Shown: one piece after another, positions 31,456 through 38,310 of the stretch
How the letters are laid out: the number at the start of each line of letters is the position of its first letter
How positions within the stretch are numbered: the first letter of the stretch is position 1
IMG/VR virus record: IMGVR_UViG_3300031277_000011
Coordinates: 1 to 39,036 of that record
DNA from: a virus
DNA length: 39,036 bases
Reading direction: 5' to 3' (one strand)
Position numbers and translations under genes: made by a program
Notes under the pieces: model-generated
What the model saw: the letters and a program-made list of their open reading frames with translations, nothing else
What the model was told of the DNA's origin: nothing
Database searches by the model: none

Positions 31456-32079
31456 ATGAAATTTTTTGTAAGAGTAAATAACGAAGTAGAAAAGTGGGCA
31501 GTATTGGGTAAGTTTGAGTCGTGGGGTGTTCGGTGGAGTACTGGTAAAAAAGCAACTCAGATTTTAGATTTAGAAACTCCTGATAATATATGGTATAATT
31601 ATTTCGACGAGGATAGACATGGAATTCGAGAGAAGGTATTGACTACAGGAACAAAAACCGAAGACGACGAAGGCATACCAGAAGCCAACATTTTAGACTT
31701 TTTGAAAGCTGAAAAGATAGCGGACGTGCTGCCTGTTGAAATTAAGAAAGACTGTACTCATTACAAATTATTAGACAAAAGTTATCTAGCACAGACAGAA
31801 AAAGCTAAAAAGTTATTTAGGTCGATTATGTCTTGCGAAAAGCACGGGCTTAACCATGGTTGTCGTAACTGCCCTGACTACAAGAAGAAAAAGAAGGTTG
31901 TACGCTATTACCAAAGAGCATGCGTTAACAAAGACGGAGAAGGCTATATCTTCTTTAAAAACGACAAAAGGCAAATATTATTTGCAAAGTCGGATTTAGA
32001 TGTTTCTACAGCATATGATACTAAAGTCTGCCCGGACACGCACCGTATTTACATAGATTGTGAGGTGGACAATGACTAG
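31456..32079 (+). CDS. Hypothetical protein with Cys/His-rich middle (207 aa)
   Basis: A 207-residue product that begins with an aromatic beta stretch (KFFVRVNNEVEKWAVLGKFE) and contains CEKHGLNHGCRNCPDY near residues 129-145, a compact Cys-His cluster that could hold zinc. The C-terminal part (YYQRACVNKDGEGYIFFKND; CPDTHRIYIDCEVDN) is strand-rich. It starts four bases after the previous stop, so it is translationally coupled. Not recognised. Confidence 0.6.
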   Translation: MKFFVRVNNEVEKWAVLGKFESWGVRWSTGKKATQILDLETPDNIWYNYFDEDRHGIREKVLTTGTKTEDDEGIPEANILDFLKAEKIADVLPVEIKKDCTHYKLLDKSYLAQTEKAKKLFRSIMSCEKHGLNHGCRNCPDYKKKKKVVRYYQRACVNKDGEGYIFFKNDKRQILFAKSDLDVSTAYDTKVCPDTHRIYIDCEVDND

Positions 32080-32389
32080 ACAAGAGGCTGAGAAGATAAA
32101 GGAAAAGGCGAGAGAGCTTTTAAGCTGGAGATCTTTGTCTAGTATAGATTATAGACCTTCGCCACCCAGTTTATTATTTGATAATTTAGAATTTTCTAAA
32201 TACATAGACTCTTTAGTTGGTGAAGACATTAAGGAACAGCCCAAGAAGATAAAGCCTTTAACTTCTTTTAAACATGACTTTGTTAATATACAGTTACAGA
32301 ATGGCGGTTTATATGCCTGTATAGAAGCAATAGGCGAACTCTACGAAAAACAACACGAGATAATAGACCACTTGAACGGGGAGGCTTAA
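32072..32389 (+). CDS. Small helical protein (105 aa)
   Basis: I chose ATG 32072 (GAGGTGG just upstream) rather than an in-frame GTG four codons earlier. The 105-residue product MTRQEAEKIKEKARELLSWR ... is helical with Pro-rich middle (PSPPSLLF). It overlaps the previous gene by eight bases. Not recognised; it is followed by an acidic micro-protein in the same run. Confidence 0.55.
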   Translation: MTRQEAEKIKEKARELLSWRSLSSIDYRPSPPSLLFDNLEFSKYIDSLVGEDIKEQPKKIKPLTSFKHDFVNIQLQNGGLYACIEAIGELYEKQHEIIDHLNGEA

Positions 32390-32390
32390 A

Positions 32391-32516
32391 ATGATTAGAA
32401 TACCCGACGATTACTATGTGGCTCCGGAATCAGACGACTACGATGAGATGCAAGACGCTATTGATAAAGAGATGGAAGAATATACAGACAGAATAAGGGA
32501 GGAATGGGATGAGTAA
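32391..32516 (+). CDS. Very acidic micro-protein (41 aa)
   Basis: MIRIPDDYYVAPESDDYDEM ... is 41 residues, with 17 Asp/Glu and four Arg/Lys, net charge about -13. ATG 32391 has GGGGAGG upstream; its stop overlaps the next ATG region (32509-32516). Its extreme charge invites comparison with DNA-mimic proteins such as T7 Ocr, but size is much smaller, so this is speculation. Confidence 0.65.
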   Translation: MIRIPDDYYVAPESDDYDEMQDAIDKEMEEYTDRIREEWDE

Positions 32517-33126
32517 GCAAATAAGCGTTGAAAGGGTTAAGGAGATAATTATTGATGAGTTTCAGAAACGTTCAAATATTAGTACCTCATTTAAAGTCAA
32601 AGATTTTTTAGATAGCTCAAGTGAAGCCATAGACAACGAGCCAGCCAGCGAGTGCCAGCGGTGTAAAGAAGCTGAGAAATATAATATGACAACAAGTAAG
32701 TTTCTTCACTTTCTGAAAGAGCTTGAGAAAAACTTTGATAGGACACCCACATACCATGAACTAATTGAAAAAAATAAAGAGCTTGAGGAGAAGTGCCAGA
32801 GCTGTGATCAGCAGTACAATAATGGATTTCAAGATGGACTTACAAAGGCTAGGCAGGACATGGGAGAGTGCCAGCGGTGTAAGGACTTGGACTATGAGCG
32901 TAATCAGTGGAAAGAACTTGCATTGACAAAAGAGGAAGTTCAAAAGGTTCAAGACATAAAATTACAGAAAGCAAAGGACAGAATCAAAGAGCTTGAGGGG
33001 TTGCTGAGGGAAGCTGACAGAGAGGTAGAATACATATCAATAGAAGATGATTTATTTACAGATAACTATAGAAAATCAGCAAAAGAATTACACGACAAAA
33101 TCAAGCAAGCGTTGGGGGATGTATGA
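32509..33126 (+). CDS. Coiled-coil protein with repeated ECQRCK motif (205 aa)
   Basis: A 205-residue, helical product with repeated CxxC pairs: ECQRCKEAEK, KCQSCDQQYN and ECQRCKDLDY. The coding DNA repeats GAGTGCCAGCGGTGTAA at 32650-32666 and 32866-32882. Helices between pairs are charged. Zinc-bridged coiled coils or a metal-linked multimer are possible. Start ATG 32509 follows GGGAGGAATGGG. Not recognised beyond this. Confidence 0.65.
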   Translation: MSKQISVERVKEIIIDEFQKRSNISTSFKVKDFLDSSSEAIDNEPASECQRCKEAEKYNMTTSKFLHFLKELEKNFDRTPTYHELIEKNKELEEKCQSCDQQYNNGFQDGLTKARQDMGECQRCKDLDYERNQWKELALTKEEVQKVQDIKLQKAKDRIKELEGLLREADREVEYISIEDDLFTDNYRKSAKELHDKIKQALGDV

Positions 33127-33476
33127 GTAAAATACAGGTTTCTATTTCTGACAAAGTAAAAAGAAAAGTAAATGCAGAAATAAAAGACGGATTAGCTATC
33201 CACAGAACTGTTCTTTACCATGTTTTAAAGAAACAATTTAGTTTATCTAAATTAAATTACACAATAACGCATGTAGAGTCTGGATGGTGTGTTATGAACA
33301 ATATCGACAATAAAGAAGATGCGATAAAGCTAAGAGAAAAATTTTTAAAGCTAACAGACTGGACAAAACCACTTAAACCCAAAGGTAAAATTATCAAGTC
33401 TATAGCTCATGAAGCACTTAAAATAAGACGTAATTATTTTGAGGCTGACTTCATAAAAGAAATAAGCAGGGGGTGA
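33123..33476 (+). CDS. Small basic hypothetical protein (117 aa)
   Basis: A 117-residue, Lys-rich protein (MSKIQVSISDKVKRKVNAEI; LKPKGKIIKSIAHEALKIRR) with a compact hydrophobic core in LYHVLKKQFSLSKLNYTITH. ATG 33123 has GGGGGATG upstream. A nucleic-acid contact fits the charge; nothing more is visible. Confidence 0.55.
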   Translation: MSKIQVSISDKVKRKVNAEIKDGLAIHRTVLYHVLKKQFSLSKLNYTITHVESGWCVMNNIDNKEDAIKLREKFLKLTDWTKPLKPKGKIIKSIAHEALKIRRNYFEADFIKEISRG

Positions 33477-33480
33477 GAGA

Positions 33481-33810
33481 TTGAGTAAGCTAAATAACCA
33501 CTTAACAGAACTAGAAAAAGCAAAAAAATCAGTTGAACCACAATTTCAAGAATGGCTTAAAAAAACTTATGGGGAAACAGATGGAAAATATAAACCAAAA
33601 TGTGGAAGTCATAAATTTGGACTAAAAGCTTTTATGGCTGGAAGTTTATATGGAGTAAATAAAATTAAAGATATTTGTAACAAACATATTAACGAACCAG
33701 AGAATTGTCCGTTTACAGAATGCAGCACAGCTTTGTGTTCTGGTTGTATTTTTATGGATTCTCCGCTTAATTGGGACACAGACATAATACAGGGAGGACT
33801 AAGTGACTAA
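33481..33810 (+). CDS. Cys-containing small protein (109 aa)
   Basis: A TTG start (33481) with GGGGGTGAGAGA; 109 residues. The helix MSKLNNHLTELEKAKKSVEP precedes a basic middle and a C-terminal Cys group (ENCPFTECSTALCSGCIFMD), four Cys that may bind zinc. Not recognised. It sits in the coupled plus run. Confidence 0.55.
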   Translation: MSKLNNHLTELEKAKKSVEPQFQEWLKKTYGETDGKYKPKCGSHKFGLKAFMAGSLYGVNKIKDICNKHINEPENCPFTECSTALCSGCIFMDSPLNWDTDIIQGGLSD

Positions 33811-34153
33811 ACTTCAATCACTGGCAGACAGGCCAGCTAATAAGGAAGATATTGGAAAGACGGTTTATTCTGTAATTTGTGAAACGTCATCGATAAATGA
33901 AATGAATATATATGAAGTAACTATTACGCAAGAAATGATTGATAATCCTGATTATATGGAGACTAATTATTGGTTATTCTGGAACAAACCTGTAATAATA
34001 TCAAAACCAGAGCTTGCCTCCATGCGTAATTTGCTTGGTAGGGCGAAGGAGATGGCAGAACTTATTAACAGTTTAGATGGAGTTGTTAATGTTCATGCCA
34101 GAGAAAATGCTGAACAGTGGCTCACGGATTTATCAGAGGTCTGCGGTGAGTAA
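33803..34153 (+). CDS. Hypothetical protein (116 aa)
   Basis: A GTG start (33803) overlapping the prior stop, with GGGAGG upstream. The 116-residue product starts MTKLQSLADRPANKEDIGKT, has a beta stretch (VYSVICETSSINEMNIYEVT) and a helical C-terminal half ending in EVCGE. Function unknown. Confidence 0.55.
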   Translation: MTKLQSLADRPANKEDIGKTVYSVICETSSINEMNIYEVTITQEMIDNPDYMETNYWLFWNKPVIISKPELASMRNLLGRAKEMAELINSLDGVVNVHARENAEQWLTDLSEVCGE

Positions 34154-34259
34154 TCTAATCTATAAAAAATTTAAAAAAGATACAAAGTTACTGGTTACAC
34201 AATTAGTAATAGTTATAATTGTTTTTTTAGGTGTTTGTATATTCAACTTATTTAAATAA
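34146..34259 (+). CDS. Short membrane protein (37 aa)
   Basis: GTG 34146 opens a 37-residue product (MSNLIYKKFKKDTKLL then a VTQLVIVIIVFLGVCIF helix and NLFK). Basic N-terminal end plus one hydrophobic helix, so a single-pass membrane protein. It overlaps the previous stop by eight bases. Role unknown. Confidence 0.55.
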   Translation: MSNLIYKKFKKDTKLLVTQLVIVIIVFLGVCIFNLFK

Positions 34260-34278
34260 GAATTTAAGGAGGTGTGCG

Positions 34279-34689
34279 GTGAGTGAATTTAAAATATGGT
34301 GCAATTATCATAAAACTTGGGAAATTCACGAAATGGCATTGTTGCCAAGCGGTGACTTAATTGACTTGAAAACTCATAAAATATCTAACAAAGATCACAT
34401 ATTGGTAAGATACACCGGATTCAAAGACAAGAACGGCAAAAAGATATACCAAGACGATTTATTGGAAGAAACAAATGTTTATGGAAAACTTATAGTAAAA
34501 GTTTTTTGGTCAGAAACAAGAGGAACTTGGTGTGTAACTAATGTTTGGGCTGAACATAAATTTGGGTTAATGAGTGGAGATTTACTTCTATCTTTTGTAC
34601 TACGTCTTAACGAGCAGAAAATAATAGGCAACAAATACGAAAACCCAGAGTTATTAAAGGAGCTACAAGATGAAAAGACTAATGAATAG
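34279..34689 (+). CDS. YopX-like protein (136 aa)
   Basis: Recognisable YopX pattern: HILVRYTGFKDKNGKKIYQD then DLLEETNVYGKLIVKVFW, and near the end GNKYENPELLKEL. The first 45 residues hold WCNYHKTWEIHEM. I chose GTG 34279 because AAGGAGGTG lies just before it and an upstream extension would have no ribosome site. YopX proteins are common in phages but their biochemical role is unknown. Confidence 0.85.
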   Translation: MSEFKIWCNYHKTWEIHEMALLPSGDLIDLKTHKISNKDHILVRYTGFKDKNGKKIYQDDLLEETNVYGKLIVKVFWSETRGTWCVTNVWAEHKFGLMSGDLLLSFVLRLNEQKIIGNKYENPELLKELQDEKTNE

Positions 34690-34882
34690 CACTTGCCCTT
34701 TCAGTTATGAAATACCCAAAATAACTATGCTTGACCATTGTAAGCTAATATTTAAAAGGAGTCTTATAGCATGTGATCCAGCTTCAAAAAACGGTGATTT
34801 TGCTTGCAAGATAACTTACAAGATAATGAACAATAAAATTTATATTTTAAAACACGAGGTATTGAATGAAAAGACTAAGTGA
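34670..34882 (+). CDS. Small Cys-containing protein (70 aa)
   Basis: ATG 34670 overlaps the YopX-like stop region with AAGGAG upstream. The 70-residue product (MKRLMNSTCPFSYEIPKITM ...) has three or four scattered cysteines and a basic C-terminus. It overlaps the next gene by 17 bases. Both begin MKRL, which suggests a shared start cassette. Function unknown. Confidence 0.5.
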   Translation: MKRLMNSTCPFSYEIPKITMLDHCKLIFKRSLIACDPASKNGDFACKITYKIMNNKIYILKHEVLNEKTK

Positions 34883-35201
34883 TAAAGTTGTAATTGATAA
34901 ATGCGGGGATTGTGAACATTGCTTTGATGCGTTTAGTGGTGAATACGATAAACCTTTTGGCATAACACCAGAGGATTATAAATTTCCCGAATGTAGTAAT
35001 TTGCCTATGACTGACAACGGCACGTTCCCAAAAGTAGACATTAACAAAATACACCCCTCCTGCCTATTGAAAGAGGTTGAGGTAATTACAGACAAAGATA
35101 GTATAGATTACATGGTTTGTTGTGTACCAGAAGTTTATATAAAAGATACTGAAAGCATTGAAAAGATATTGATTATAAGAAAGGCAAAGGAGAGTGAGTA
35201 A
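34866..35201 (+). CDS. Cys-rich hypothetical protein (111 aa)
   Basis: The 111-residue product has KCGDCEHCFDAF near the N-terminus, PECSNLP, PSCLLKE and VCCVPE further on, about seven cysteines with likely metal binding. It ends KAKESE, coded by the GGAGAGTGAGTAAG junction shared with two other genes downstream. The next gene starts in the same cassette. Confidence 0.55.
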   Translation: MKRLSDKVVIDKCGDCEHCFDAFSGEYDKPFGITPEDYKFPECSNLPMTDNGTFPKVDINKIHPSCLLKEVEVITDKDSIDYMVCCVPEVYIKDTESIEKILIIRKAKESE

Positions 35202-35513
35202 GTGTATTACATAGAAGATAAATTTACAACCGACAAAAAGAAAGAAATCAAAAACGCTGTGGATAATATGTCTACAGAAGAAAAGGACGAATGGATATGG
35301 TATCTATATGCTGTACAATTAGGTTTATGTAATGGGTATTATATGGGGAACAAATTTGATAAAGTAATTATTGGAAACCAAAATGAATACGGAGAACTTA
35401 GGTGGTGGGTTCCAAAAGGATGTAAAAATAAAATAGAAGCATTAGAGATGCATAATAAAATACTAAAAGATAAAATTTCAAGAATAGAAAAGATTGTTAA
35501 GGAGAGTGAGTAA
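35202..35513 (+). CDS. Hypothetical protein (103 aa)
   Basis: A GTG start (35202) in the repeated GAGAGTGAGTAAGTG junction. The 103-residue product (MYYIEDKFTTDKKKEIKNAV ...) has a Trp/Tyr-rich middle (WIWYLYAVQLGLCNGYYMGN) and a helical end terminating IVKESE. Not recognised. Confidence 0.55.
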   Translation: MYYIEDKFTTDKKKEIKNAVDNMSTEEKDEWIWYLYAVQLGLCNGYYMGNKFDKVIIGNQNEYGELRWWVPKGCKNKIEALEMHNKILKDKISRIEKIVKESE

Positions 35514-35704
35514 TGGAATATACAGAAGATTTTGATTATGTAGGAGACTGTTGTGTTTGTGGCAAACCTTTAGATTGCGGAGATCATGGATTTTGCAAAA
35601 CTTGTAATTCCGTTTTTTGTTGGGGAACATGTGGAGGTTGGGGAGACACAGATCATATTTGTAATAACTGTTGTAACTGTAATAAAGAGAAGGAGAGTGA
35701 GTAA
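35513..35704 (+). CDS. Twelve-cysteine mini zinc protein (63 aa)
   Basis: In 63 residues there are 12 cysteines (13, 14, 16, 22, 28, 31, 36, 40, 50, 53, 54, 56), with pairs such as CVCG, CKTC, CNNC and CNC and a single DHGFC segment. This density suggests two or three zinc sites in a cross-brace (RING- or B-box-like) arrangement. It ends KEKESE at the GGAGAGTGAGTAATGGA junction. A protein-protein or RNA contact is likely; identity is unknown. Confidence 0.65.
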   Translation: MEYTEDFDYVGDCCVCGKPLDCGDHGFCKTCNSVFCWGTCGGWGDTDHICNNCCNCNKEKESE

Positions 35705-36048
35705 TGGAATGGGTAAAAAAGAAAGACGTAAAGCTAGCAATAGAACATAATTCATGGGTTAAAGGTACACAAACAGGTGTCAGATACGAAGTTAGACACG
35801 CAATCAACAACCTCGAAACCAAGACAATAGACGAGGGGTTCTCTGTTGGTGATGAGGTTTGGGTTATATCTGATATAGCAGATTTGTTTGATAGAGAAGA
35901 ACTTATTGTAAGAAAAACAAAAATAGAAAAAAGAATAAATGCATATGTTTTAAGTTTGCCCATTGGGGATATTTCAACAAGACAAGAAAAACATATTTAC
36001 CGTACAAAAGAACTTGCAGAACAGGCACTAATTAAGGGGGACTTATGA
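35704..36048 (+). CDS. Hypothetical protein (114 aa)
   Basis: ATG 35704 follows the GGAGAGTGAGTA junction. The 114-residue product (MEWVKKKDVKLAIEHNSWVK ...) has a small beta core (GFSVGDEVWVISDIADLF) like an SH3/KOW-type turn, and a helical C-terminus. It ends IKGDL at the GGGGGACTTATGA junction. Not recognised. Confidence 0.55.
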   Translation: MEWVKKKDVKLAIEHNSWVKGTQTGVRYEVRHAINNLETKTIDEGFSVGDEVWVISDIADLFDREELIVRKTKIEKRINAYVLSLPIGDISTRQEKHIYRTKELAEQALIKGDL

Positions 36049-36314
36049 AACTGTCAAAAAAATATAAAGATTCTAGTGGACTAGATTATTATATCATTCT
36101 TGATAATGGTAAAGAAATTGGTGAAATAAGTGAATATGATACTATGACACTAAAAACCATGTGGTATTTATCATATTCAAAATATACCAACATAGATGAC
36201 GTAAAAACTTTAAGTAAATGCTATAGGACTCCTGAAGGTGTGCTAAAAGCTTATCTTACACATTTAAAAAGAATTTCAAGGGAAATAGATAGAACACTAA
36301 AGGGGGGCTTATGA
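36045..36314 (+). CDS. Hypothetical protein (89 aa)
   Basis: The 89-residue product (MKLSKKYKDSSGLDYYIILD ...) starts at ATG 36045 within the GGGGGACTTATGA cassette and ends RTLKGGL, the same type of cassette as its neighbours. An alpha-beta pattern is visible (IGEISEYDTMTLKTMWYLSY), no family. Confidence 0.55.
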   Translation: MKLSKKYKDSSGLDYYIILDNGKEIGEISEYDTMTLKTMWYLSYSKYTNIDDVKTLSKCYRTPEGVLKAYLTHLKRISREIDRTLKGGL

Positions 36315-36595
36315 CTGAGTATAAATACGAATATTTCACGGAAAAAGAACCCATATATTTATACAATGGCAAGGTTGTAACTGAATACTATAATTCTGAC
36401 CCTTATTGTAATACATTTAATGAACACGAATTATATGACTTAAAAGGTAATAGAATAGGTATTATATGTTCTTGTGAAATGCCCGAACTACAAGAAATAG
36501 GCACTATCCTAACTCCAAAATATATTGAATATATCAAAGAATGGAAACGTAACGGTATATTTACCAAAAAAGAAATGAAAAAGGGGGACTTATGA
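36311..36595 (+). CDS. Hypothetical protein (94 aa)
   Basis: A 94-residue, Tyr/Glu-rich product (MTEYKYEYFTEKEPIYLYNG ...) with two Cys close together (ICSCEMPE) and a helical end terminating KKGDL. The start ATG 36311 overlaps the preceding stop. Not recognised. Confidence 0.55.
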   Translation: MTEYKYEYFTEKEPIYLYNGKVVTEYYNSDPYCNTFNEHELYDLKGNRIGIICSCEMPELQEIGTILTPKYIEYIKEWKRNGIFTKKEMKKGDL

Positions 36596-37026
36596 GCGTT
36601 AAGGAATATGTGGAAATTAATGATGTAAAAAAATGGATAGAAAAAGAAGTAGCAACGTTCAAAGATAAAGATTGCAAAGTTCCTGAACTAATCGGTAGGC
36701 TTATGTGGAGACTGAGCTACTTAGATATTAAAAAAACTAAGGCTATCGTAAAAGAAAGACAAGCAATCCCTGACGAGGTTACGCTTAGAGAGGTTAAAAT
36801 GAACAATAAAACTGTTGTTGTAAAAAGTATTTGTTGGGTTTCCGATATAGAGGATAAAACAAGTGGCTATGGTGCTTCTTATCTAGGATTCGATGTTAAA
36901 CTGATAACAGGTGATATTATAAGGGTTGGTGGAGATAACTATGTTCAGTCAAGCTTTTCGAAACAAGAAAAAGAAAAAGTACAAGAAAAATATGAAGAAA
37001 TCACAAAGGCTGTAAGAAATAAATAA
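36592..37026 (+). CDS. Hypothetical protein, last of the plus run (144 aa)
   Basis: A 144-residue product (MSVKEYVEINDVKKWIEKEV ...) with helical N-terminus and a beta half (KTVVVKSICWVSDIEDKTSG; GDIIRVGGDNYVQSS). ATG 36592 overlaps the previous stop. It shares a VKxWIEKE start pattern with a 35704-type gene (MEWVKKKDVKLAIE), so a common ancestor is possible. Its stop lies about 33 bases from the convergent lysis operon. Not recognised. Confidence 0.55.
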   Translation: MSVKEYVEINDVKKWIEKEVATFKDKDCKVPELIGRLMWRLSYLDIKKTKAIVKERQAIPDEVTLREVKMNNKTVVVKSICWVSDIEDKTSGYGASYLGFDVKLITGDIIRVGGDNYVQSSFSKQEKEKVQEKYEEITKAVRNK

Positions 37027-37059
37027 AAAAACATTTGACAAACAGTAAAACATAATATT

Positions 37060-37305
37060 TTATTTAAATAACCAATTTCCTAAGTAGGTAATTAAGCCAC
37101 CGATAATAACGTAAAAAACATTATATATTTTCTTTTTCCATCCACTGTCTACTTTGGCTTTAATTTCTATTTTTGTAAAACGATTTTCACAAGATATTTT
37201 TTGGTCTGAAAAATCACTACGAAAATCTTTTATCTCTTTGAATATCTCGCTCTGTGTATCAAGTACCCGCTCTATTTTATTATCAATTATCTGTAGTTCG
37301 CTCAT
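37060..37305 (-). CDS. XhlA-like membrane protein (81 aa)
   Basis: An 81-residue product with a charged coiled coil (ELQIIDNKIERVLDTQSEIF ... ENRFTKIEIKAKVD) followed by one C-terminal hydrophobic helix (IYNVFYVIIGGLITYLGNWL). This is the layout of XhlA-like hemolysin/holin accessory proteins in phage lysis cassettes. It starts inside the o-spanin gene (overlap 37283-37305). It may help disrupt or regulate the inner membrane. Confidence 0.6.
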   Translation of the reverse strand: MSELQIIDNKIERVLDTQSEIFKEIKDFRSDFSDQKISCENRFTKIEIKAKVDSGWKKKIYNVFYVIIGGLITYLGNWLFK

Positions 37306-37525
37306 TACAAATACCCTCTCTTACATCGTTATGGTTAATAACGCCTCTAAATGTGGGTTCTAGCTTAGGATAGCTTTTACATGCCTCCCTGAATAGTTCG
37401 CGATCAAAAGGTATATCTTTACTTACTATGCAAAAACTATCCGATTGAACCTGTGTTGTTGAGCAACTCATCAAAATCAGTGTCATTATTCCTATCACGA
37501 ATATCGTTAGCTTTCTTAACATCAT
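37283..37525 (-). CDS. o-spanin (Rz1-like) lipoprotein (80 aa)
   Basis: MMLRKLTIFVIGIMTLILMSC is a lipoprotein signal with lipobox LMSC; the mature part has SFCIVSKDIPF and a VINHNDVREGIC end, the FCxxxxxIxF...HN...C pattern of Rz1-type o-spanins. The gene begins inside the i-spanin frame (overlap 37437-37525) in another reading frame, the classic Rz/Rz1 nesting. A TTG at 37528 is a better-spaced alternative start. It joins the i-spanin to fuse inner and outer membranes at lysis. Confidence 0.75.
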   Translation of the reverse strand: MMLRKLTIFVIGIMTLILMSCSTTQVQSDSFCIVSKDIPFDRELFREACKSYPKLEPTFRGVINHNDVREGICNERTTDN

Positions 37526-37631
37526 CAAGTATTTTCTCCTGGGCCTTTTGTAATACCTCTGATTTTGTCGCCCTACGGACTAACCACATAGCAACAAGTC
37601 TGTCAATTAACTGTAAAATTTTATCCCACAT
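37437..37631 (-). CDS. i-spanin (Rz-like) partner (64 aa)
   Basis: A 64-residue product: MWDKILQLIDRLVAMWLVRR then a charged helix KSEVLQKAQEKILDDVKKAN with DIRDRNNDTDFDELLNN. The ANDIRDRxxxDxxFDxLL pattern resembles small Rz-like i-spanin regions. The membrane anchor is weak, so assignment rests on its position just before, and nested with, a lipoprotein o-spanin. The start ATG 37631 is one base coupled to the holin stop (TAATG). Confidence 0.65.
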   Translation of the reverse strand: MWDKILQLIDRLVAMWLVRRATKSEVLQKAQEKILDDVKKANDIRDRNNDTDFDELLNNTGSIG

Positions 37632-37798
37632 TACTTTTTTTCGTTCATAAATACTAAGATTAAAGTAATAATACCAACGCCGGCCCCTGCAATAGCCTGG
37701 ATAGTTCCCTCTGTCATTACAACGCCCATTGCCGATAATGCGTTCAAAATACCCAACCATGTTGTTTTCTCTGTTAATTTCTGTAGTAAATACTTCAT
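37631..37798 (-). CDS. Holin (55 aa)
   Basis: The 55-residue product MKYLLQKLTEKTTWLGILNA ... has a KTTWLGIL start and two hydrophobic helices (LGILNALSAMGVVM; IAGAGVGIITLILVFM) around TEGTIQA, ending NEKK. The KTTW-GI pattern matches small phage holins. ATG 37798 has AAAGGAG upstream and overlaps the amidase stop (ATGA). It would open the inner membrane for the amidase. Confidence 0.82.
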   Translation of the reverse strand: MKYLLQKLTEKTTWLGILNALSAMGVVMTEGTIQAIAGAGVGIITLILVFMNEKK

Positions 37799-38214
37799 AA
37801 TAACTCCTTTACGTTAAAATTAGGGCATGTCTTATCAGGATCTAAATCGCAATGCCCCATAAATTCTATATTACCATACTTATACCTTAAATAAGTCTTT
37901 AATCCGCTTAGTGTAATAAATTGCTTGACTGTAAACTCAGTATTTCCACAAACACAAACACCCAAACAATTATCATTAAAACCCCTAACATGCGCACCTT
38001 TTATATTATCCGGTCTGCCCTTATGTAACACACCATCTTTAGTTATTACGTAATGATAACCAATATCGTTAAACTCCTTACCATGAGTCTTATATTCACC
38101 CCATTGTATCTCTTCTGATAAAGGAGCCATATGTAATGACTTAATAGCTTCAAAACTATCATCACGTTCCCTATCACTTGCAGAACAATGTATAATAACC
38201 CTTAATACGTTCAC
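37795..38214 (-). CDS. N-acetylmuramoyl-L-alanine amidase endolysin, T7 lysozyme-like (139 aa)
   Basis: A 139-residue Amidase_2 endolysin. Zinc ligands His9 (VIIHCSAS), His121 (MGHCDLD) and Cys130 (KTCPNF), with Lys128 and Tyr53 (DIGYHYVI) as expected catalytic partners; GRPDNIKGAHVRGFNDNCLG continues the family pattern. T7 lysozyme has a similar set, and in T7 also regulates RNA polymerase; no phage polymerase is encoded here. The start is GTG at 38214 (GTGA overlap with a micro-ORF). It cleaves the peptidoglycan stem peptide. Confidence 0.92.
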   Translation of the reverse strand: MNVLRVIIHCSASDRERDDSFEAIKSLHMAPLSEEIQWGEYKTHGKEFNDIGYHYVITKDGVLHKGRPDNIKGAHVRGFNDNCLGVCVCGNTEFTVKQFITLSGLKTYLRYKYGNIEFMGHCDLDPDKTCPNFNVKELL

Positions 38215-38264
38215 TTACCCATTTTGCCTTTTTTACCCTTTTTCTTCTTTGACCCACAAGACAT
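38211..38264 (-). CDS. Lys-rich 17-residue leader peptide of the lysis genes
   Basis: MSCGSKKKKGKKGKMGK, 17 residues, with GGAGGG before ATG 38264, and a TGA overlapping the amidase GTG (GTGA). The strong ribosome site and coupling suggest it is translated and sets up amidase initiation. Nine of 17 residues are Lys. Whether the peptide itself acts is unknown. Confidence 0.6.
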   Translation of the reverse strand: MSCGSKKKKGKKGKMGK

Positions 38265-38275
38265 ATACCCTCCTT

Positions 38276-38299
38276 TAAAAAGGGCGAGTTTCCCCGCCC
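38276..38299 (-). terminator. Terminator after the beta-helix gene
   Basis: On the minus strand GGGCG...CGCCC with an eight-base loop (38282-38299), followed by TTTTT (complement of 38281-38277). It partly separates structural from lysis transcription; the micro-ORF's ribosome site follows at once, so read-through is probable. Confidence 0.7.
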
Positions 38300-38310
38300 C
38301 TAGTTAACAA

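Noticed and set aside
35478-35963. 161-residue minus open frame across three accessory genes
   Set aside because: It is antisense to three well-coupled genes and lacks promoter and ribosome site.
37036-37065. TTGACA on the plus strand after the last accessory gene
   Set aside because: No -10 at 16-18 bases fits, and it points into the lysis genes from their 3' side.
37437-37760. 107-residue extension of the i-spanin frame
   Set aside because: The first 43 residues overlap the holin gene in another frame and look random; ATG 37631 with holin-stop coupling is the better start.
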